Source: Dyella sedimenti
Lineage (GTDB): Bacteria; Pseudomonadota; Gammaproteobacteria; Xanthomonadales; Rhodanobacteraceae
DNA length: 64,000 nucleotides
Assembly (NCBI RefSeq): GCF_022760995.1
Contig: NZ_JAKWJO010000008.1
Location: 144,860-208,859 of the forward strand
Reading direction: 5' to 3'
Shown: piece after piece, positions 25,756-34,565 of the stretch
How the letters are laid out: each line of letters opens with the position of its first letter
Position numbering within the stretch: the stretch's first letter is position 1
Notes under the pieces: generated by a model
The model's database searches: none
What the model was told of the DNA's origin: nothing
The model's input: only the letters and a program-made list of their open reading frames with translations
Translations under genes and position numbers: made by a program

Positions 25756-27240
25756 ATGATCGCGTCTTTACCCTGGATACGCAAGATGAACTCGAATTCC
25801 TGCCTTGCGACGCCGCCTGCGCGCGCCGTCAGCGGCCCGCCGTGGCTCGGTTTGTCCGTGCTGCTGCTGGCCGGTTTCGTCACGATCTTTGACCTGTTCG
25901 TGGTCAACGTCGCCATTCCCAGCATGCAGGCCGGGCTGGGCGCGAGCTTCGCGCAGATCGGCTTCATCGTGGCCGGCTACGAGCTGGCTTTTGGCGTGCT
26001 GCTGATTACCGGAGGGCGGCTGGGCGACCTGTTCGGGCGACGGCGCCTGTTCGTCGTCGGCATGGCGGGCTTCACGCTGGCCTCGGCCTTGTGCGGGCTG
26101 GCGCCCAGCGCCGGCTTCCTGATCGGCGCGCGGGTGTTGCAGGGGCTGGCCGCCGCCTTGCTGTTCCCCCAGGTCTATGCGTCCATCCGCGTCAACTTCG
26201 ACGGCGACGACAGCCGCCATGCTTTCGGCCTGCTGGGGATGACGCTGGGCCTGGCCGCCATCGCCGGGCAGGTGCTGGGCGGCTGGCTGGTGCATGCCGA
26301 CCTGTTCGGGCTGGGCTGGCGCAGCATCTTTCTCATCAACGTGCCCATCGGGCTGTTCGCGATCGCGTCGGCGCGCCACATCCCCGAATCCCGCGCACCG
26401 CAGCGCCCGGCACTGGACTGGACGGGCGTGGCACTGGTCAGCGCCGGGCTGGCGTTACTGCTGGTGCCGCTGATCGAGGGGCCGGGCCAAGGCTGGCCGG
26501 CCTGGAGCGTGGGATCGCTGGGTGTGGCGGCGGCGCTGCTTGCGCTGTTCTACCGGCAGCAGGAACAACGGCGTATGGCGGGCGGCTTGCCACTGGTGGA
26601 CATGCGCCTGCTGGCCCAGCGCCGCTTCGCGCTGGGCGCGGTGCTGGTGCTGCTGGTCTATTCCACGTCCAGTTCCTTCTTCCTCTGCTTCGCTCTGTTG
26701 GTACAGACCGGACTGGGGCTTGACCCCTTCGCAGCGGGCAGCATCTTCGCGCCGTGCAGCGCGGGCTTCGTGATGGCATCGCTGGCCGCACCGCGGCTGG
26801 TGGCGCGCTGGGGAGCGCGGGCCATCGTCGCGGGTGCGCTGGTCTATGCGGCTTCCATCGGGCTATTGATTGCACAGGTGCAGATCGCGGGCGCGGTGCT
26901 GGTGCCCGCGCGGCTGATTCCCGTGTTGGTCGTGGTAGGCGCGGGTCAGGGTTTCATCATGACCCCGCTGCTGAATCTGGTGCTTGGTTTTGTCGATGAA
27001 GCGCAGGCCGGCATGGCGTCGGGTGTGATCTCGACCGTGCAGCAGGTCGGCGCAGCGTTGGGCGTGGCCGTGGTCGGCATCCTGTTCGCAGCGGCGCTGG
27101 CTGCCGATGAAGGCGTGGCCGCACAGGCTGGCCAGTACGCATCGGCCTTTGTGGCCGGCATGCTCTACAACCTGGGCGCGGCCCTGATCGTTTGCGTGCT
27201 GTTGCTGATGCTGGCGAGAACGCAGCGGTCTGCGGACTGA
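25756..27240 (+). CDS. MFS exporter, DHA2 / EmrB-QacA type
   Basis: 494 residues from ATG 25756, which has AAGGAA seven bases upstream; an upstream TTG at 25735 is less likely. About 14 hydrophobic segments. Conserved pieces: FDLFVVNVAIPSMQ in TM1, GGRLGDLFGRRRLF (motif A), GLAAIAGQVLGGWLV (motif C of drug exporters). It probably exports a drug-like compound under control of the divergent XRE gene. Confidence 0.9.
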   Translation: MIASLPWIRKMNSNSCLATPPARAVSGPPWLGLSVLLLAGFVTIFDLFVVNVAIPSMQAGLGASFAQIGFIVAGYELAFGVLLITGGRLGDLFGRRRLFVVGMAGFTLASALCGLAPSAGFLIGARVLQGLAAALLFPQVYASIRVNFDGDDSRHAFGLLGMTLGLAAIAGQVLGGWLVHADLFGLGWRSIFLINVPIGLFAIASARHIPESRAPQRPALDWTGVALVSAGLALLLVPLIEGPGQGWPAWSVGSLGVAAALLALFYRQQEQRRMAGGLPLVDMRLLAQRRFALGAVLVLLVYSTSSSFFLCFALLVQTGLGLDPFAAGSIFAPCSAGFVMASLAAPRLVARWGARAIVAGALVYAASIGLLIAQVQIAGAVLVPARLIPVLVVVGAGQGFIMTPLLNLVLGFVDEAQAGMASGVISTVQQVGAALGVAVVGILFAAALAADEGVAAQAGQYASAFVAGMLYNLGAALIVCVLLLMLARTQRSAD

Positions 27241-27256
27241 TAAAGGGAGGCATGCG

Positions 27257-27331
27257 ATGGATTTCCGGCATCCGCGTTACTTTCTGGCCGTTGCCGAGGA
27301 ATCCCCCTTCGCCCGTGCAGCGGAGAGATGA
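27257..27331 (+). pseudogene. LysR N-terminal stub 2
   Basis: 24 codons and a stop (27257-27331): MDFRHPRYFLAVAEESPFAR, then AAER. It matches stub 1 at about two thirds of positions and breaks at almost the same codon (after AAEK/AAER). It lies 16 bp behind the DHA2 gene and a few dozen bases before the transfer genes resume, marking the other edge of the foreign block. Confidence 0.75.
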
Positions 27332-27381
27332 ACGACACCTAGTCCTTTCTGCCATGTACGGTTAGGGAAATGGACGGCCAA

Positions 27382-28131
27382 CTAAAGGTACTTCTTGAAG
27401 CTGCCCGCAGTCAGGCTCACGGCCAGTCCCAGCAAGGCGGCGCTCGGCAACAGGATCAGCAATGGATGCACCGAGATCGGCAGTGCCAGGTATGTGATCC
27501 ACGGCAGCACGGCCAGGGGCATAAGGCTGGCTTTCGCGCGGTGGTAGATGAACCCGGATTCGCGGCCCGCGCCGAACCTGCGCACGTCGCGTCGCACCAG
27601 ACCATCAATCAGACCGACGAAAGCGGCCGTGAAGATCAGCGGCAGCGTGAGCACCAGGACCAGCAGGCGCACTAGGAAGGTCAGCGTCGTGAAGGCCGCG
27701 GCGATCAGGTAGCTTTCGGCCCAGACATAGACTTGGCTGATGTAGTAGCGGAAGTTGCGCGCCTGCTCGTGGCTGGGCGCGCGGACGCGCTCGGCGGTCT
27801 GGCTCATGCGCGCCAGCAGCCCGGAGCGAACAAACACCCATTCGTAGCCTGTATCCACCAACTCGTGCGCTGTGCGCCCCGGCTCCTGCACGACCACGCT
27901 GCGCGTGAAGTGGCTGGACAGGTGTCCAAGCTCGTACTGCAACATCTGCTGGGAATGGCGCCAGCCCTGGTCCTTCCAGAACAGGTGCATGCCGACGCAC
28001 TCCACCACGATCGAGAACAGCAGCGAGCCGATCAGCACTCCAAGCAAGCGAAACGGCAAGGTGACGGTGCCGACGATCAGGCCCTGGCGCTGGTTCTGCT
28101 CCCGCTGCGCGGTCGATGCGGCGTCCTTCAT
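27382..28131 (-). CDS. ICE membrane protein, TIGR03747 family
   Basis: 249 residues. Hydrophobic helices near residues 25-50 (FRLLGVLIGSLLFSIVVECVG), 140-175 (LIAAAFTTLTFLVRLLVLVL) and 215-245, with basic loops between. It belongs to the coupling-protein operon and overlaps traD by 4 bp; it may help anchor TraD. In undisturbed ICEs the RAQPRD gene would come next; here the foreign block intervenes. Confidence 0.87.
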   Translation of the reverse strand: MKDAASTAQREQNQRQGLIVGTVTLPFRLLGVLIGSLLFSIVVECVGMHLFWKDQGWRHSQQMLQYELGHLSSHFTRSVVVQEPGRTAHELVDTGYEWVFVRSGLLARMSQTAERVRAPSHEQARNFRYYISQVYVWAESYLIAAAFTTLTFLVRLLVLVLTLPLIFTAAFVGLIDGLVRRDVRRFGAGRESGFIYHRAKASLMPLAVLPWITYLALPISVHPLLILLPSAALLGLAVSLTAGSFKKYL

Positions 28132-30317
28132 GGCGCGGCCTCGTCGGCACTGTGGTCGGTGGCGGTGGCCACCGCAGCAGACTCGGCTGGAGCCGCATCA
28201 TCCAGCAGGTCATCGGGCAAGGCCGCATCCTGCAAGGCCGGGGAACTGGTGAACTCCCACCACTGCGTAGCCTCGCTGTAGCTCTGGCGCATGTACCCCG
28301 CCAGTTGTTGCAGGTCCGCCGGCATCACTTCATCCGGGTCTGGTATCGGCAGCGGCATGCGAACCTTCCAAAGCTGGCCGCCCTGCAGCAGCGCGAAGCA
28401 CTGGCCTTTGGGCAGGCCGACTACGTGCGATGGCTCGATCATCGGCACGCTGGACATGCTGATGCGGTCCTGGGTGTTCGACGTGAAATCCGTCGCGCCG
28501 CGGATGTCCGAACTGTCGGTTGCCCCTGAGACGATGGTAGTGGTATAGACCTCGACCTTCGGCAACTGCCGCGTCAGCAGTTCGGCGGTGGCCGTCTCGC
28601 GCACGCGCAGCATGAACAGGTTGTTGAAGTTGCCGATCACCTGGCCAGCTTTCGCGCGGTTGCCGATGCGGGCCTCGATGTCCGAGAGGGTCTGCGTGTA
28701 CGCGGTGACTTGCAGCCCGGCGCCGCCGCCTTTGTTGATAAGCGGCACGAATTCGTCGCCCATGAGTTCATTGAATTCATCCGCATGGACGTTGATCGGC
28801 ACGCGCGCGCCAGCAGAGGCGTCCGGCAGGCCATCGTCGATCCCGTGCTTGTAGATATGGCCTGCCACCGAAACCAGGTCGGAGAACATGGAGTTCCCGA
28901 CCGCTGCGGCAACCTCGGCGTCGGACAGCGCGTCCAGTCCCACATAGACGATGGCGCGCTTCCTGATGACTTGCATCCAATCGAAGATCGGGCGCGGGTC
29001 GGCCAGGTCGGAATAGTTCGGTGCCAGGAGCTGCGCGATCTTGCCGCTCGTGAGCTTTTCCAACAACGGCAGCAATGACGCGACGATCTTGTCGAAGTAG
29101 GTCTTGTCGTACCGAACTGCCGAGCGCAGTCCGTCGAGCACCGGGTCGTAGTTGCGCGCCTGGGAGAGATACTGCTCCAGCGCAACCACGCGCTTCTCGC
29201 GCCCTATCATGTTGCGCGGAATGTTCTTCTCGTTGAGCTTGGCCTCGATCTGGACGATCACCTCCCAGGCCTTGGGCTCGGTCTTGGCGAAGTAGTGCTG
29301 GGCGTACTCGATAAACAGCGCGTCGATGTTGATGACGTGCCGCTGAATCAGCATGTAGTCCGGGCGCTGTCCCAGTTCCACTAGGGCACGGGCAATGATG
29401 TTGACGAAGCGCCACGCGAACTCCCTGAAGGCCGCGCTATTGCCTTCACCGGAGAGTTGCCCTGCGATACGGGTGGCGACTTCCGAGATGCGACCGAATC
29501 GGCCCACCGCGTTGTAGCGGGCGCTGATCTCCGGCCAGCCCAAGTGAAAGATGTAAAACTCGCCTTCACGGCCCGCGCGCTTGGCCTCGACATACATGCG
29601 CTTCAAGAGGTCCGCATCCCCTTTGGGGTCGATGACGATCACGACTTCGTGCTCGCCGGCAGCGCTCTTGCGGCGGATGTCCTGGGTCACGAACAACTCG
29701 GCTAGTCGCGTCTTGCCCACGCGCGTGGTGCCCAGCACCAGTGAGTGCCCGACACGCTCGCCGAGCGGTAGGCTGACGTCCACTTCGTCCGGTTCGATGC
29801 CGTGCAGGCGTGGCAGGCCGCCCACAGACGGCAGCGGACGCACCGGGTTGAAAGGCACATCCCAGCCCGTGAGCGTGGACAGCCGGGATAGCGGGAACGG
29901 CGCGAACTCCAGCCGCTCCTCCAGTCGCCGTGCCAGCCGGTAGGCAGGCGTCGGCTCGACGTATCGGCGGAACTCCGGCCGGTACGTCTGCATCAGCCTA
30001 TGGGTGTGTTTTTGTTCCCACAGGAACCCGCGCCCGATGAAAAGCCGCTGCTGGCTGACGGGCACGTCCTTGCTCGTCATCACGTAGCGCGACAGGCGGC
30101 GGATGTTGCGTCGGTAGCGAAGGATCACGCGGGCATCGCGGTAGCGGATCGCGCCATAGGCGCCAAACGCCAAGGCGCTGCCGACGCCCATGGCCGGGCT
30201 CAGCGCGAGCGACCATGGGGCCACCAGGGACAGAAACGCGGCGCCTGCACACGCTGCGACGGTGTATAGCTCCACCGCTGGGCGTAGCAGAACCTCGACC
30301 GGCTGTTTCCCCGACAT
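28128..30317 (-). CDS. traD: Type IV coupling protein TraD (TIGR03743)
   Basis: 729 residues. Two N-terminal membrane helices (CAGAAFLSLVAPWSLALSPA region), Walker A VLGTTRVGKTRLAELF near residue 195, Walker B region INVHADEFNELMGDEFV near residue 515 and the later QTLSDIEARIG motif. It is the hexameric ATPase that brings the relaxase-DNA complex to the channel. The C-terminal tail is acidic and Ala-rich, possibly for relaxase contact. It overlaps TIGR03747 by 4 bp. Confidence 0.94.
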   Translation of the reverse strand: MSGKQPVEVLLRPAVELYTVAACAGAAFLSLVAPWSLALSPAMGVGSALAFGAYGAIRYRDARVILRYRRNIRRLSRYVMTSKDVPVSQQRLFIGRGFLWEQKHTHRLMQTYRPEFRRYVEPTPAYRLARRLEERLEFAPFPLSRLSTLTGWDVPFNPVRPLPSVGGLPRLHGIEPDEVDVSLPLGERVGHSLVLGTTRVGKTRLAELFVTQDIRRKSAAGEHEVVIVIDPKGDADLLKRMYVEAKRAGREGEFYIFHLGWPEISARYNAVGRFGRISEVATRIAGQLSGEGNSAAFREFAWRFVNIIARALVELGQRPDYMLIQRHVINIDALFIEYAQHYFAKTEPKAWEVIVQIEAKLNEKNIPRNMIGREKRVVALEQYLSQARNYDPVLDGLRSAVRYDKTYFDKIVASLLPLLEKLTSGKIAQLLAPNYSDLADPRPIFDWMQVIRKRAIVYVGLDALSDAEVAAAVGNSMFSDLVSVAGHIYKHGIDDGLPDASAGARVPINVHADEFNELMGDEFVPLINKGGGAGLQVTAYTQTLSDIEARIGNRAKAGQVIGNFNNLFMLRVRETATAELLTRQLPKVEVYTTTIVSGATDSSDIRGATDFTSNTQDRISMSSVPMIEPSHVVGLPKGQCFALLQGGQLWKVRMPLPIPDPDEVMPADLQQLAGYMRQSYSEATQWWEFTSSPALQDAALPDDLLDDAAPAESAAVATATDHSADEAAP

Positions 30318-30321
30318 GGTT

Positions 30322-30861
30322 TCATTGCTCGATGCCGGTGGCCGTGATCAGCGCCGGGTAGTGCCGCAGGCCCAGGCGATCGGCCAGGTCGTCTCCGGCT
30401 ACGGGCGCGAGTGGCACGCCCGGCACCAGGGCACGCAGCCGTGCCAGCCCCTGCGCGGTCTCGACGTTGACCACCAAGCCGACCGCGCCGCGTTCGCGCA
30501 AAGCAGCGCCGCGGCGCTGCAACCAGGCCCGGGAGGCGTCGTCGTCGCCGATGACCACGAACGGCCGCAGGCCAGGCGCTTCGATCACGCGCCGCGCGAC
30601 GGTGCCGGGCGTGAGCTTGGCGCTGCGCACCGGCAGCATCGCTGCCTCGTCCGCGGGTGTGGCGGGAACCTGGGGCGTCGGAATGGGCGGCCGGGCCGGG
30701 ACATCGGCGCGCGGCTGGAGGTTGAGCGCCTCGTAGTACGGCAGCGCCGACGTGCCACCGCGATCTTCGACCACGATCAGCGGATCGCCGGCACGCGCTG
30801 CCAGCGGCAGACCTGCCAGCAGCACAAGCAGGCCCCGCAAGGCCAGATGGGATTTCGTCAT
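30322..30861 (-). CDS. ICE transfer protein, TIGR03765 family
   Basis: 179 residues with a signal peptide (LLVLLAGLPLAARA), so exported. The conserved segments are PLIVVEDRGGTSALPYYEAL at the start and RPFVVIGDDDASRAWL, ALRERGAVGLVVNV in the body. The function is unknown. It is packed between the transglycosylase gene (4-bp overlap) and traD. Confidence 0.85.
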   Translation of the reverse strand: MTKSHLALRGLLVLLAGLPLAARAGDPLIVVEDRGGTSALPYYEALNLQPRADVPARPPIPTPQVPATPADEAAMLPVRSAKLTPGTVARRVIEAPGLRPFVVIGDDDASRAWLQRRGAALRERGAVGLVVNVETAQGLARLRALVPGVPLAPVAGDDLADRLGLRHYPALITATGIEQ

Positions 30862-31463
30862 GGGGAAGTCTCCTGGCGCGCGGCGAGCACCGCGGCGTTT
30901 GGACGTGCGCCCTGCACACGCGCGAGATGGCGCGACACGCTGCGCCGGTAGCGGGCGGCGGGCTCGCCGCCCGCAGGACGGTGGTAGCGGCCGATCGCGA
31001 GCAGCCAGTCTTCGCCGGACGTGTGCTGCTCCTTCAGGATTTCAGCGGCGATGGCGAGGTTGCGATACGGGTCCAGCAGGTCACACGCGCTGGTGAAACG
31101 GTGCTTGTGGTAGCCGAGGTTGATCTGGCCCAGGCCTGCATCGATGCGCGTGTGGGGCGTGGCGCGCATCGCCTGTTGCAAGCCCGAGCAGGCATCGGCG
31201 CGCGTGGCGAAGCGGCGCGACTGGCCGGCGACATTGAGGGACCACGGCCACGGGACGATGCGCCCGTTGCGTCGAACTCCGCTCTCCTGCAAGGCCACGG
31301 CGTAGAGCACGGTCGAGGGGATGCCCGCCCGCTGGGCGGCGAGCTGGTAGGCAGGTGGCGGAATCTCCTGGGCATGGACGGCGCAGGCGCACAGGCCGGT
31401 AGCGAGCACCAGTGCGCGCAAGAGCTGCGAGACGGAGGTGGCCGCTACGGCTGGCGCTGCCAT
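30858..31463 (-). CDS. Lytic transglycosylase (SLT domain) of the transfer system
   Basis: 201 residues with an N-terminal signal region. The SLT signature is present: the catalytic Glu in VLYAVALQESGVRRNG, the AGLGQINLGYHKHRF motif, and NLAIAAEILKEQ with AIGRYHRP behind. It cuts peptidoglycan locally so that the secretion channel can pass. It overlaps the TIGR03759 stop by 19 bp and TIGR03765 by 4 bp. Confidence 0.9.
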   Translation of the reverse strand: MAAPAVAATSVSQLLRALVLATGLCACAVHAQEIPPPAYQLAAQRAGIPSTVLYAVALQESGVRRNGRIVPWPWSLNVAGQSRRFATRADACSGLQQAMRATPHTRIDAGLGQINLGYHKHRFTSACDLLDPYRNLAIAAEILKEQHTSGEDWLLAIGRYHRPAGGEPAARYRRSVSRHLARVQGARPNAAVLAARQETSP

Positions 31464-32170
31464 TGGCCGTTCACCTCGCGCACAGCCGCGGGCAAGTCAC
31501 CGGGCAGGCCCAGCGACAGCCAGCGGCCGCCGTCGTGGTTGAGGGTAATGCTGCCGCTGCGCACGCGCGCCGGGTCGATCTGCGCGCGCTTGGCCCAGTC
31601 GCGGATGCGTGCGTCGTCCTGGCGGCTGCCCACCATATACAGGTCGAACTCGGCACCCGAGGATTGCAGCCGCTGCACGAGCTGCCCACAGGCCGCGCAG
31701 CCGTCCTTGACGAACACCGCTATGCGACCGCTGCCGCGCGCGGTGCCGGTGCCCGGCCCGTCGTCGGGCAGGTTCACGCGCTGCATACCAGGATTCAGGC
31801 GCTGCCAGGCTTCGTCGTAGGCACGTTGGTAGGCGAGCAGCTTCTCGACGCGGCGTGCCTCGACTTGCACCTGCAGCTCTGCATAGCGCCGCCGTTCTTC
31901 GTCGGTGCGTGCTTCGATGCCTAGGGCAGACAGCGGGTCCAGGTTTGGCGAGTAGATGCCCAGTGGCCCATCCATCAGCTCGCGGTAACGCGCCCATTCC
32001 TGGGGTTGGAGGCCCCAGTTGCTTGCTACTCGGTCGTCCAGGACGCGGGCGGCCAGCGGGCGCTCCTGGCTCTGCGCATTGCGGGCGGGAGCTGTGGCTG
32101 GCTGCTGCGCCCACGCGGGCCACTGGACTGAAGCCAGCAGGAGTGCGGAAAGGATGATCGACGGCTTCAT
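31445..32170 (-). CDS. ICE transfer protein, TIGR03759 family
   Basis: 241 residues from ATG 32170, with a signal peptide (IILSALLLASVQWPAWA). N-terminal family segment WGLQPQEWARYRELMDGPLG, a charged coiled-coil-like middle and a C-terminal thioredoxin-like part with CAAC (IAVFVKDGCAACGQLVQRLQ). The CxxC suggests a periplasmic redox role besides the DsbA-like protein at 11157. Confidence 0.85.
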   Translation of the reverse strand: MKPSIILSALLLASVQWPAWAQQPATAPARNAQSQERPLAARVLDDRVASNWGLQPQEWARYRELMDGPLGIYSPNLDPLSALGIEARTDEERRRYAELQVQVEARRVEKLLAYQRAYDEAWQRLNPGMQRVNLPDDGPGTGTARGSGRIAVFVKDGCAACGQLVQRLQSSGAEFDLYMVGSRQDDARIRDWAKRAQIDPARVRSGSITLNHDGGRWLSLGLPGDLPAAVREVNGQWQRQP

Positions 32171-32184
32171 GTCGTGTGCTCCGA

Positions 32185-32826
32185 TCAGGGAATCGCCACG
32201 CGACGGGTCTGGTCGCCGGCTTGGAACACCGCGGCGCTGCCATCGATTGCCTGCAAGCGCCATGGACCGACCGCATCACCGGGCAGCAGCACCTGAAGCT
32301 GGTCGGGCGTAAAGTTCCCACTGCTCGGCACGACGGACACGCTGAGCTGGCCGGCGCGCAGTTCGGCGCCGACGATGCGGAACGGCAGTGGCGGCGGTTC
32401 AGGCTTGGCGGCGGGCTTGCTCGATGTGCGCGGCTGGGTGGGTGTTGCTGCACGCGCGGCGGTCTGGCGCGTCTTGATCTGCTCGATCTCCGCGCGCAGC
32501 GCCTGAAGGTCGTCGGCGGCTGCGTAGCTGCTCAATGTTTTCTCAACCTGGGAAGCGCGTGCTTCCAGGATTTGGCGGGTGTCTTTGAGGTCCGCCGCCG
32601 TTGCGACAGGCGGACGCTGCTGGATGGTTCCGATGGTCTCAGCCAGGGCCACCGTCTGCGCTTCGAGGCGTTGCAAACGGGAGTCGAGTCGTTCCTCGTC
32701 GGCCTGGTCGCTCATAGCCTGGTAGCCGAGGGCCACGATGACGCTGAGACCGAGCAGCCAGAGCCAGAGCAGGCTTTGCACCACCACGGCGACAGCCGGG
32801 CGCCGCGAAGATTGGGGAGTGTTCAT
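32185..32826 (-). CDS. Membrane-anchored coiled-coil protein of the PilL unit
   Basis: 213 residues from ATG 32826. One membrane helix near residues 15-38 (SLLWLWLLGLSVIVALGYQA), a coiled coil of about 80 residues with heptad-like Leu/Ala spacing (LDSRLQRLEAQTVALAETIG), a Pro/Ala linker and a beta-rich C-terminal domain. I do not recognise a named family, but a gene of this kind regularly sits between PilL-like and TIGR03759 genes. It overlaps the PilL-like gene by 4 bp. Confidence 0.75.
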   Translation of the reverse strand: MNTPQSSRRPAVAVVVQSLLWLWLLGLSVIVALGYQAMSDQADEERLDSRLQRLEAQTVALAETIGTIQQRPPVATAADLKDTRQILEARASQVEKTLSSYAAADDLQALRAEIEQIKTRQTAARAATPTQPRTSSKPAAKPEPPPLPFRIVGAELRAGQLSVSVVPSSGNFTPDQLQVLLPGDAVGPWRLQAIDGSAAVFQAGDQTRRVAIP

Positions 32827-33422
32827 GGCTGGCCGCCTGGAATGGAGGGCATCAGTGGGAAGGTCTGCACCGCATCGGCGGCGGCCGGTTCGGGCATGGG
32901 TTCGATGGTCATGCTGTCGCCGGGCCGCTCGAAGCAAATCTGTCGTGCGCGGTCATCCGCGTGCAGTTCCCAGGCCGGACCAGCCAGGGTGAGCAGCGCG
33001 TCGCGCAAGGTCATGGGACCGAGATGCAGGTGCGCCGCCGGCAGAGGCAGCGCATACAACTCGATCACGGCATGTGCCGTTTGACACAGGCTGTAGCCGC
33101 TGCGCTTGAGCACATGCCGCAGCCCATCGCCGACCGTGACGCGGGCATCCGCCGGCATCGAAACATCGATGGTCTGCAACAGCAGGTCGCGCTGCGCCGC
33201 CGTGGGGGCCAGCTCGACCAATGTGTAGCGCCCGTAGCGCACAACGGGGATGTACTCGGGCGCTTCGGGTTCGGGCGCGGTCGAGACTTCCTCGAAGGCA
33301 TCGGGTGCGTGCGGCGCAGTCGTTGTCGCGCAGCCGCCAGCCAGTACCGACCAAAGCAGGCCGAGAAATCCCGTCAGCAGGCGGCGTTCGGGATGGTGAA
33401 ACCAGGGTGGAGAGGGGCACAT
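32823..33422 (-). CDS. PilL-like lipoprotein, TIGR03748 family
   Basis: 199 residues. A signal sequence ends in the lipobox LAGGC. The mature part has VVRYGRYTLVELAPTAAQRD and VTVGDGLRHVLKRSGYSLC, the PilL_N pattern shared with IncI type IV pilus gene clusters. Its length is that of the short ICEclc-type version with only the N-terminal domain. It is the first gene of the unit down to TIGR03747 and starts 57 nt after the conserved box. Confidence 0.85.
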   Translation of the reverse strand: MCPSPPWFHHPERRLLTGFLGLLWSVLAGGCATTTAPHAPDAFEEVSTAPEPEAPEYIPVVRYGRYTLVELAPTAAQRDLLLQTIDVSMPADARVTVGDGLRHVLKRSGYSLCQTAHAVIELYALPLPAAHLHLGPMTLRDALLTLAGPAWELHADDRARQICFERPGDSMTIEPMPEPAAADAVQTFPLMPSIPGGQP

Positions 33423-33479
33423 GGCGCGTCGTCCTGAAACATCGAGCCCTCACCATCGCCGCTCGGGTCACGAGCAGCA

Positions 33480-33513
33480 GCAAACAATGCGAACCAGGCA
33501 GCGCCCGATTTCC
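33480..33513 (-). promoter_or_regulatory. Bipartite core-promoter box, PilL unit
   Basis: The clearest copy. On the minus strand GGAAATCGGGCGC (33501-33513) is followed by GCATTGTTTGC (33480-33490), the half starts 21 bp apart and 57 nt from the PilL start. Confidence 0.7.
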
Positions 33514-33532
33514 CGACAGCCTCACTCCAAAG

Positions 33533-33553
33533 AAAAAGGCCCCCGAAGGGGCC
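33533..33553 (-). terminator. Intrinsic terminator after the 289-residue gene
   Basis: Minus-strand stem GGCCCC/GGGGCC (33538-33553) followed by five T. It lies 30 bp after the stop at 33583 and closes the small-gene island before the PilL promoter. Confidence 0.85.
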
Positions 33554-33582
33554 AGTGAAAGCGCAGATCGGACCCTGCCGAA

Positions 33583-34452
33583 TCAATCCCGAGCCAGCTT
33601 CAAGCCGGGATCGACCTGTGCCAGTTGGGCATGCGCCCAGCAGCGCACGAGCTGGCCGTTCTCGCCGAGGGGCCGATCCGCCACCGCCGCCGAATACTCG
33701 TCGGTATCGCGGGTGTCGTAACAGATGACCTTGATCTCGCCGGCATCGCAGCGGATGGAGTGGATCTGGCCGTCGGTCATATCGACCACGACCACCTGCC
33801 GGACGAGGCCCAGTTCGCGGGCGGCTGACAGGATGGCTCCTTGTTCGGCAGCGTCGAAGCAGACGAATGGCCATTCGTACCCGGCTTCTTCGGCGAGGTC
33901 TTTGGCCTTGTCGCGGTGGATACCCAGGTCGTATTCCTCCTGGGTGGTCCTGACGGTGAAGATTGGCATCTCGGACATGCCCGAAGCGTTGATGCAGGCG
34001 ATGGCGACTTGGCTTTCGATCTCGCCTTCATCGGCTGGGTCGGCCGAAGGAATGAGGGCTTGGCCCTGGGTTTCTTCGTTGGCCATGTCCATGCGTTCGC
34101 GCATTTCGGCGACGAATGCATCGGAGGCCATCAGGCCATAGCGCGCCAGGCGCACGGGGATGTCTTCAGCGTCCAGACCGCCATCCTCAATGCGCTGTTG
34201 CATGAAGGCGGCGATCTCGGCTTCCAGCGCATCGCGGTCAGTCGCCGGCTGCGCCACGGACACGTCGATCGACCAGGCATCCACTTCCGCGGCGGTGTCG
34301 CCGGTCAGCAGACCCTCGCCGATGGCGCGTTCGCACATGCCGCGCAGCCGGGCCAGCATCTCCGGTGCGGCCTCGTCATTGAGCAGGTAGGCCACGTCCA
34401 GCGTGAGGCGAGCGTTAGCGACTTCGTGCGTAGTTTGGGTATGGGTGTTCAT
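33583..34452 (-). CDS. Acidic ICE hypothetical protein (289 residues)
   Basis: A strong AAGGAG site precedes ATG 34452. The protein is rich in Asp/Glu and Ala, with an N-terminal helical part (LNDEAAPEMLARLRGMCERA) and a C-terminal part with VVVVDMTDGQIHSIRCDAGE and KVICYDTRDTDEYSAAVADR. I recognise it as a conserved ICE accessory protein but cannot name a function. The leader holds a long hairpin (GCAGCCACGT/ACGTGGCTGC around 34489-34515). Its acidity fits the DNA-mimic or anti-restriction idea for this island. Confidence 0.75.
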   Translation of the reverse strand: MNTHTQTTHEVANARLTLDVAYLLNDEAAPEMLARLRGMCERAIGEGLLTGDTAAEVDAWSIDVSVAQPATDRDALEAEIAAFMQQRIEDGGLDAEDIPVRLARYGLMASDAFVAEMRERMDMANEETQGQALIPSADPADEGEIESQVAIACINASGMSEMPIFTVRTTQEEYDLGIHRDKAKDLAEEAGYEWPFVCFDAAEQGAILSAARELGLVRQVVVVDMTDGQIHSIRCDAGEIKVICYDTRDTDEYSAAVADRPLGENGQLVRCWAHAQLAQVDPGLKLARD

Positions 34453-34565
34453 GGAAATCTCCTTGGAATGAAAAGAGCGCAGCCACGTTCACGGAGACCG
34501 TGGACGTGGCTGCAAGGTGGGAACAACGGAAAGCCGGCGGCGCTAGGCCGGCGTTGGCGTGGGGA

